From the NCBI GenBank assembly GCA_015680635.1, contig JAABOA010000462.1, positions 1 through 12,628 of the forward strand: a DNA stretch of 12,628 bases, read 5' to 3'. This stretch comes from Lunasporangiospora selenospora (taxonomy: Eukaryota > Mortierellomycota > Mortierellomycetes > Mortierellales > Mortierellaceae). The translations under genes and the position numbers were made by a program. Each line of letters opens with the position of its first letter. Within the stretch, counting starts at the first letter, position 1. Shown here piece by piece: positions 5,869 through 12,628 of this stretch. The notes beneath the pieces are model-generated. The model made no database searches, was not told the origin of the DNA, and saw only the letters and a program-made list of their open reading frames with translations.

Positions 5869-8834
5869 ATGGATTCATGCCCGGACCAAAGCTCACACGC
5901 CTACTCCCCTTTAGCAAAAGATAATTGCCCATCATCACTAGTCTCGGCAGGGGCCATGATTTCTTCTAGTGCTCTTTCTCCCTCACCGTCTCCTGTATCC
6001 AATGCCCGTAGTCTCTTACCCCAAATTCCGCTAGAAATCCTTGTGGGCGAGATTCTTGCGACGCTGGAACTCCGTGATCTGGGAGCAATGGCGCAAGTGT
6101 GTCGGCTTTTTGCGGGATTGCAACAGTCAGAGTACCTCTGGCAAAAAAAGTTTAGCTATGATTTTCCTTCCATCTACACGACCTGGTCTACAACCATGCG
6201 CCAAATGGGCTGGCGACGAATCTACGACGCTATGAACCGCGTCGAGGTCTATTCTTGGGGTAAGGCTGCGCCAGCTACACCGTGGAGGTTAGGGGAGGGC
6301 ATTGTTTGTCTGCACACGGCATGGCTCCTTCTCAGCCGCAGGGGGGAGAACATCGACAAGGAGGAAGGGGGCGGCTGTTGTTGTTGAAACAGTGGGCTAG
6401 AATGTTTCCTCCAGCCCACGCTCATCAAATCCTTTCTTGCTATTCGCTGTCTAGGGAACAATACGGATTGCCGACTCGGATATGGAAGAACACCTCGAAA
6501 ATTGTACGAGAGTGTGCCAAAGCGAATTCGAAGATTGGACGGGGTCGGCGTCGTCTGCTTGGCTGCATCTGGATGGGGTTGTCATGCTTTGGACAAACAG
6601 GGAAATGTCTGGTCGTGGGGACGTAAGTGTGCCTTTTTTACCAATCCCTTTAGCACGCGTTTCACTAAAGCACTTTCTTGGTGGCATTAGTGATTGAGAA
6701 CTAAGAAAAAAGGGTGTCCGATGTAATGCTAGGGATTATGGAGACAAACGGGATAAGGTCTGACGCAATGCCACGGATGTTGAAGCGACCCATGGATGTG
6801 GTTCAACTGGTAGCTGGAAGGCAGGTCGTCCTTGCCAAAGACCGCCAGGGGAGGGTATGGCAATGGTGTCGTGAGAACAAAGTAGTCGAAGTCACCTTTG
6901 GCCATCTAATCACCCATCCCTGCAACAACAATAATATTGGCGATAGTACTAGATGGGACAATCGAGGCAGCACAAAAGCCAAGCATGGACAACCAGCACT
7001 CAGTGTTGGAGAAAACGACCCCGTGGTCGATATCTCTGCTGGATGGGACATTTGTGCCGCACTCACACGCTCTGGCAAGATCTATACCTGGAGACCTCCA
7101 ATGACGGCTGATGGCCGGTACCAGCTTCGAGTCCATGTGACTGATGGAGTGTCTCTGGATTCTCAGGGTACAATCGGATACGAGGCTGTCACGCTGGATG
7201 GCGATCGGTTTACTCGTATTGCTGCTGGATCGGACTATGTGATTGCTGTAACCCGAAAGGAACGGGTCTTTATCTTTCGAAGGCGGGACTCGACCCACTA
7301 TCATGAGTACGAGGAAGATCCGGTACAGGCGGACAGGATCATTATCGAGGCTGCTGCAGAGAACCCATCACAGGAACGGGTCGTAGAGATTCGTGGAGGG
7401 ATATTGGGCAAAGGACTTTTCCTACCTATTTTTTCTGAAGCACTCACACATACGATAACAGAGACATATGAGGAACAAGAGCAGATCGAGCGGCGTCGAC
7501 GCCACAACCAACACCAGCATCATCTTTATCGTCGACACAACCGTCGTCACTCGTCTCACCATCCATGCACGACCAGCCTTCCCGCCACGTTTCCGTTATC
7601 TGGCAACACAATGCATGACTACTCTGGGTTCGCAAAGGAGGAGAGTGACAAGGATGGATTTAATTATGGAGCGAGCCGTTACCCATACCCTTCTCCCTAT
7701 CAGCATTTGCTCCAGCTTCGGGATCATTACGACCATTACTTTACTTTGGACCGTCACGCGAGTCCAACTGCGATTCCAACACTGTCGTCACTGCCAACCT
7801 TCTCATACCCTATTTCAGTCTCTGCAGGTTTCAAAAGTTTTGCCATCCATCATGGCTCAGGGAAGGCGCTCTTGGGCAAAGATGATGTCCAAGCTGAAAC
7901 CCTCCCTGTGGTTGTTGAGAGACTGCACTCAAACACTTGCCAGGTGGAGTTTGGCGATTATCACCAGGGACTCTTGACAGAGGATGGACTCTTACGAACT
8001 TGGGGCTCCTTCAGCGATGGTGCACTTGGCCATGGTGACTTGAGGAGTAGGTGTCCGATACCAACTGTTGTTGAAGGTCCTTTGAGGAATAAGTTTGTGA
8101 TTCAATTGGGGATGGCGGGCTCGCAGAGCATTTGCTTGGCAATTGATCTTAACGATGACAAGTACCAACGCGAGAGAGAGTACTCGAGACAACGACACCT
8201 CGGTTTGTCCTTGGACTCAAAGGAAGGTGGGCAGATTGATGATGGATATTACAGCCTCAGCGGCTCAGATGGTAGTGCCAGCCATGGCAGTAGGAGCAGC
8301 AGTGGTGGTGAGAGTAGTAGCGGTGGAGACCAGAGCGGCCACAGCGGTAGTAGCGGCAACGAGAGTTTAGATAGTAGCAGCGGTAGCGATGATGGTGAAG
8401 ATTGGCTGCTCTCTGGCGCGCTCTCGACATCCACGTCAGTCTTTTACTCATCGTCACTGCGTCCAGCTCCCATGTCAGCACAGCTGTCTTATAAGAACTC
8501 TTCGTCCCGGTGCTGCGCAGCCTGCTCCTTGTTAGCCAACCCAAATGGTCATCGACAAGGAGGAGAGGGAAGCCTAAGTGGATCGAGACCGTCCATACTT
8601 CGAAAGAGAAGCCACTCGATGGTTGAAAAGCTGCGCGAGGCTGGTGGGGCCAGTAATGGCAGTGGCCATACTATCAACTTCAACGGTCGCATCTTTTATT
8701 TCAGCAAAGCTCCGCCGATCATGACCTTGACACGGCTGAATCCCACACTGACGGCATACGAGCCCGTTCGGGACAGAGAGACATCAACGCGAAGGGCCGG
8801 AACAGACGCAGCAGTGGTTCGCCAATGGCTGTGA
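5869..8834 (+). CDS. F-box protein with RCC1-type beta-propeller (SCF substrate adaptor, Saf1-like; 3 exons)
   Basis: Exons 5869-6259, 6455-6622 and 6733-8834 give 886 aa. Both introns (195 and 110 nt) are phase 1, with GTAAGG and GTAAGT donors and CTAG acceptors, and both split a codon just after an RCC1 WSWG/YSW motif. The start is the first in-frame ATG. An F-box lies at about 49-95 (LLPQIPLEILVGEIL...). RCC1-like segments follow near 125-141, 157-187, 208-231, 285-308, 346-370, 544-560, 589-622 (with the signature GALGHGD at 616-622) and 641-658, consistent with a seven-bladed propeller. Insertions include a His/Arg-rich stretch (440-463) and a Ser/Gly-rich acidic stretch (about 694-742). 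In this architecture the F-box binds Skp1 in an SCF ubiquitin ligase and the propeller recruits substrates; yeast Saf1, which targets adenine deaminase Aah1, is the known example. The substrate here is unknown and orthology to Saf1 is not shown. Confidence 0.88.
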
Positions 8835-9140
8835 GACGGGCATCGGCTCTTGTGTCCTCTCTCTTTTCTCTATGGGTCACACCCTACTAGCCTAGCCGAG
8901 GGACAAACCTTGAGAAACGTGGGAGTAACTTGAGTATTTGTACCTGATGAAGCAATCCTCATATTTTTTTTCCACCATCAAACCAGCTCATCCACCTCAG
9001 CGCCATCTACCTCTCTTTCATCGGTCTCCTTTTGCTCTAGCACATAGGACGTTGTTTCTCCAGCGTTGCAAGCAGTCTACTCAGGAATCATAAACATCAT
9101 TCAAACATCTAGAGTCATTCCCATTTCCTCGTCTTCAGGC
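8835..9140. other. Intergenic spacer with presumed promoter of the CoA-transferase gene
   Basis: This 306-nt gap lies between two co-directional genes. No AATAAA for the F-box gene and no TATA box are evident. A pyrimidine-rich stretch (about 8965-9060), beginning with a T9 run, is typical of TATA-less fungal promoters and leaders. Confidence 0.4.
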
Positions 9141-11188
9141 ATGTCCAGGGTGTTCGCTTTGAGCAGAAGATCCTTCTGTCATTTGGGTTCGGTTGTCAGT
9201 CAGAGTCACACGTCAGCTTCAAAAGGGTCTATCCTTTCAGGAAAACGGCCCAGTCTTGCTTTAATCTCTGGCTTGATTGAGAGGAAGACGTTCTTCTCTG
9301 CGACCTGCTCTCTCCATCAACAGATCGACAAGAGTGGACCAACAATCCAGTCCTTGCTTGCAAAGACTCACCAAGAAAAGGTCGCTGATCGAGATAGTAA
9401 TCAGAACAGCGACAAGAACGACAGCAGTACAAACGGCAGTGAAGCGCGTTTGAAGGGCCGACCAAATTCGAGCCCATCCGACATTAAAGGTGGCGGCGAT
9501 TCAGCAAAAGTGCCAGCAGCGCCAGGACCACTGGATGGTATCCGAGTGCTGGATCTTACGCGTGTATTAGGTACTCTTTGTGAGGTTACTATGGTCAATT
9601 TGAACCCATTGATGCTGTGGAAGAAAGTTCACGGTTTACTTATATAAATATATTTTCAACTCCTATGACAGCTGGACCCTACTGCACACAGCTACTTGGT
9701 GATCTCGGGTAAGACGCGAATGGTACCCAAGTTGACACTTTGACTCACCGGGACGAGGACAGTCGCCCTTAACTAACACTGCACTGGCATGAACCACCTA
9801 CCAAAACACACTATAGCGCAGAGGTGATCAAAATCGAGAATCCCAAAGGCGGAGACGATACTCGAGCATGGGGTCCCCCATTTGCCAAAAACATAAATGC
9901 TTCAGATCCAACATCCTCGACACTGCAGGAAAGTGCATATTTCTTGGGGATCAACCGCAATAAGAAATCCGTCACTGTCAACATTCGGACCAAGGAAGGC
10001 AAAAAGTTGGTTCAGGATTTGGCAGAAAAGTGTGATGTCCTTGTTGAGAACTATGTTCCAGGAAAGTTGGATGAGATGGGACTCGGATACAAGGAACTGT
10101 CTTTGCTCAATCCTGGATTGATCTATACCTCTATTACAGGTTCGTACATTGAGTCAAGGTCTGCCAGGGGGAAGGGACACAACGGTTGACAGGAGTGATC
10201 AGCTATGAGTCTGTCATAGTGCAATACTGACCTCTTTTCTTTGCTCCTTTCATATTTTTTATCCTTGCCTGGTTGGTAGGATATGGGCAAACAGGGCCCT
10301 ACCGAAACCGACCCGGATACGATGTAATGATTGAGGCAGAAGCAGGACTGATGTATATTACAGGAGAAAAGGGCGGCACCCCGGTCAAGGTCGGTGTGGC
10401 CGTGACAGGTAAGCTGGAGTTTTTATAGTGCTAGAGATCGCCAGTGTTTTTGTCAGTAATTGATCGGCCCACTCTGCTCGGACGAAATGGCTCATACATT
10501 AGACTTGACGACGGGACTCTATGCACATGGAGCCATTATGGCAGCACTGCTTGCAAGAATGAAAACAGGCCGTGGCCAGCATATCGACTGCTCATTGCTG
10601 GATTCTCAAGTCGTGACTCTAGCCAATATTGCTAGTAGTTACTTGATAGCAGGCCAAGAGGCCAAACGCTGGGGCACCTCTCATCCTTCAATTGTCCCCT
10701 ATCAAGTCTTGCCAAGCAAAGATTCTCACATCATGATTGGCGCAGGAAACGATGGACAGTTCAAGATCCTTTGCACCGTCCTTGGACTAGATCACTTGCC
10801 GGGCGATCTTGCTTACAGGACCAACAAGGACCGTGTTCGGAATCGCGAGGCTTTAATTGCTATCCTCTCGGAACGACTACAAACCAAGACGAATTCAGAT
10901 TGGCTTGCGGCTCTAGAGGACCAAGGGATCCCATTTGCTCCGATCAACAACATTGCGCAAACTTTTGAACACCCACAAGTGCTTGCTCGTGATATGGTCC
11001 AGGAGATTGAGCACCCGACTGCGGGCAAGATCAAGGTCACGGGAATCCCGGTCAGGTATTCGGAGACCAAGGCCACGATCCGTGTCCCACCTCCACTTTT
11101 GGGACAGCACACGGATGAGGTCCTGAAGGACATGTTGGGGTATGATGCGCAAAAGATTAAAGCACTCAGAGAGCAAAGGGCGATCTAG
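9141..11188 (+). CDS. SUGCT: Class III (CaiB/BaiF) CoA-transferase, succinyl-CoA:glutarate CoA-transferase-like, mitochondrial (5 exons)
   Basis: Exons 9141-9570, 9672-9708, 9817-10139, 10280-10408 and 10503-11188 join in frame to 534 aa. The introns are 101, 108, 140 and 94 nt, in phases 1, 2, 1 and 1. The family core starts near residue 131 ([16 protein letters not shown]) and runs through [39 protein letters not shown] and [14 protein letters not shown] to [14 protein letters not shown]. Asp307 in [12 protein letters not shown] matches the catalytic aspartate that forms acyl-CoA anhydride intermediates in this family. The strings closely resemble human SUGCT, which moves CoA from succinyl-CoA to glutarate. 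Residues 1-60 are rich in Arg and Ser and poor in acidic residues, like a mitochondrial presequence; 80-127 is a polar low-complexity extension. The ATG at 9141 is the first in frame. Family assignment is firm; exact acid specificity is inferred. Confidence 0.93.
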
Positions 11189-11655
11189 TCTCTTTTCATT
11201 CTAGCAAAGGAAAAAAGAAAGGAAGAAAGAAAGAGTACATATTATATCTATATCTGTCTCTTTCCTTGTCCATAGAAGTTTGTCCATCTTACTGACAGAT
11301 AACCCTAGACATATAAAACTTTGGCTACATTTTTTTTCTTTGCCATTGCACCCACTTGTTAAAGCTGGAGTACGTATAGGGTCTCTGGTCTAGGTTGATT
11401 TTTTTGCCGCTCATCCCCATTTCCCTTTCTGAACGGTCGTTCACTCGGAAGGATACATAGTTGTCTTGAGTTTAGCAGGCGGATCTAGTATTCTGTCCTT
11501 GAAGTCCCCTGTCCGCTCATTCCTGGAGGCATAATCATTTCCCCCAGGTCTATTCAAATGTAACCATTGCCAAGAGAATGTTCTGGAGGATGGCAAAGCC
11601 AATATTATGCCATTCCATATGCTAGAGTTGTGTTCTCCGAGTCAAGAGATCTCTC

Positions 11656-11679
11656 TTTTTTTTTAAAAAAAAAAAAAAA
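11656..11679. repeat. T9A15 palindromic homopolymer tract
   Basis: Nine T are followed directly by fifteen A, giving a 9-bp self-complementary core plus six extra A. No flanking target duplication or element body is evident, so it is more likely a nucleosome-depleting poly(dA:dT) spacer or slippage tract than a retroposon tail. Confidence 0.8.
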
Positions 11680-12521
11680 GCATGTCGCCTGCAACGAGTC
11701 AATTCGGGTTCGTTCCCACGAGACACAAGAAAGAAAATGAAAGGCCCCAATCCATGGCCTGCAGAACATTATTGAAGAATAAAAAAAAATGGAAACAGCC
11801 ATGGATTTCATGGTGAAACAGGTACTCCCCGAGCCCAGCACGGAAGAAAAAGGAGAGGAGGAAAAGGGCAAAAGAATCAAGCCGCGTTGGGAATCCATCG
11901 CCAAACTCTTTGTGATACGGCTCCTGGGTCACCAGAGAGTCGGGTCCTTCGCTTTCTAGAAAACAGTGGCGAAGGGTCCAAGTCACAGCTTCGAGAAGGC
12001 AAGAGGCCTAGGGAGGTATTGCTTTATGTATTTCTCCCTCTTTTCGCAGTCTAGGGTCGCGTTTCATGGATCAGTCCGACAAAAAGTCTTGCTCAACCTC
12101 TTTATTCTGTGTCGGAGAAAGCACCCTCTCCTCTTTTCTCCTCAAGCGCCAGCTGAGAGCCAGGTTAACGGCTTGGATCGGATAGAGAGGGGGGGGGGGA
12201 TGAGTTGGCGTCAAAGAGCGGAGATTGGGACAAATGACTGGATCGAGACATGCTGTCAACCATGCGTGTCCTTCAATCGAGAACCTTTATGGAGGCGCCG
12301 GTGAGCGTCTACGGCGTGAAGTCGATCCTAGAAACCCTGTGTGCAGGGACGAGACTGTCGTGCTACCATGGGAGCTGGGACATGTGTGTGGGATGATAGG
12401 CAAAGGAAGTGAGTAAAGGACGTATGGGCAGACAAAGGTGAGTGCGGGGGTTGGACAAAAGGGCCGAGTGAGCCCTATTAATTTCTTTGCTCTTTTTCGT
12501 CCAACAGGGACAGATTATCGT

Positions 12522-12552
12522 TTTATTGCAATACAGAAATTTCATCTTTATT
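12522..12552 (-). terminator. Paired AATAAA motifs, possible 3' end of a gene entering from the right
   Basis: Minus-strand AATAAA occurs at 12547-12552 and 12522-12527. The first overlaps a TAA (12548-12550) that closes a minus-strand frame open to the window edge (26 codons, ending ...RLLYAEQQ). Two signals this close suggest a real transcript end, but 26 open codons could easily be chance, so no CDS is claimed. Confidence 0.3.
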
Positions 12553-12628
12553 GCTGCTCAGCGTACAGCAGTCGCAAGCTCAGCACAAGACAGTCCCCAC
12601 GGTCGGGAACCTGCCGCCCTTCCATCTC

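Larger units (their letters stand above)
11189..12628. other. Downstream intergenic region without a convincing gene
   Basis: The first 150 nt should be the 3' UTR of the CoA-transferase gene: an A/G-rich GAAAGGAAG stretch followed by AT-rich TATTATATCTATATC. The remaining open frames on both strands are under 115 codons, lack recognisable domains and overlap one another. Landmarks are a T9A15 tract (11656-11679), a G11 run (12189-12199) and two minus-strand AATAAA motifs near the right edge. I see no structural RNA or mobile element. Confidence 0.5.

Noticed and set aside
6260-6387. F-box exon 1 read on through to a stop at 6385-6387 as a short F-box protein
   Set aside because: It would end in a low-complexity Gly/Cys tail. 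Splicing at 6260/6454 restores an RCC1 blade (WGNNTDCRLGYG), so the short form is at most intron retention.
6714-6732. Upstream part of the long frame (GTG at 6714) as coding
   Set aside because: There is no ATG-led protein here. The CTAG acceptor at 6729-6732 joins in frame to the preceding WSWG motif, so these bases belong to the intron.
11656-11679. T9A15 tract as the tail of a retroposed element
   Set aside because: No target-site duplication, element body or reverse-transcriptase remnant is visible on either side.
11605-12304. Phe/Ser-rich minus-strand and Arg-rich plus-strand frames downstream of the CoA-transferase gene
   Set aside because: Composition follows the pyrimidine- and purine-rich tracts. 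There are no recognisable motifs and no supporting promoter or splice signals.
1-12628. tRNA genes
   Set aside because: Scanning both strands by eye for GGTTCRANYCC-type B boxes with a matching A box found only partial matches (for example near 7627 and 11705) without a cloverleaf.

Overview
The window looks like nuclear DNA of a filamentous fungus. Genes carry short GT-AG introns of about 90-195 nt, minus-strand genes have AATAAA signals downstream of their stops, and small secreted proteins carry Lys-Arg (Kex2-type) processing sites. The gene set would fit an early-diverging soil fungus such as a Mortierella relative, but that placement is an inference; no rRNA or other marker is present.

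Left half (about 1-4930), minus strand. Three genes for secreted or membrane proteins lie in a row in the same direction. First comes a three-exon gene (122-1542) for a single-pass membrane protein with a signal peptide, an eight-cysteine ectodomain, one transmembrane helix and a repetitive Ala/Asn/Ser/Thr tail. Second is a 93-residue secreted precursor (2302-2583) with one RKR processing site. Third is a 184-residue secreted precursor (4241-4795) made mostly of five tandem units, each Lys + poly-Asp (7-17) + SGDLKKR. Every unit ends in KR, so Kex2 would release a family of poly-aspartate peptides. This Kex2-processed repeat protein is the most unusual item in the window, and an in-frame acid-rich remnant lies directly after its stop codon. 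A weak fourth candidate secreted ORF (3567-3956) lies in the gap between the second and third genes.

Middle (about 4930-5868). This is a divergent intergenic region with a low-confidence minus-strand ORF that has an intron-like junction, a perfect GC-rich hairpin and a repeated GGTCTGTG octamer.

Right half, plus strand. A three-exon gene (5869-8834, 886 aa) encodes an N-terminal F-box followed by RCC1 repeats, the architecture of SCF ubiquitin-ligase substrate adaptors such as yeast Saf1. A five-exon gene (9141-11188, 534 aa) follows in the same direction and encodes a class III (CaiB/BaiF) CoA-transferase very like mitochondrial succinyl-CoA:glutarate CoA-transferase (SUGCT). From 11189 to the end I see no convincing gene, only a T/A palindrome, homopolymer tracts and a pair of minus-strand AATAAA signals that may mark the 3' end of a gene entering from the right.

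The two plus-strand genes have housekeeping roles (protein turnover, mitochondrial acyl-CoA metabolism) and nothing links them to the secreted genes beyond proximity. All splice junctions were inferred by eye from GT/AG, reading frame and family conservation.
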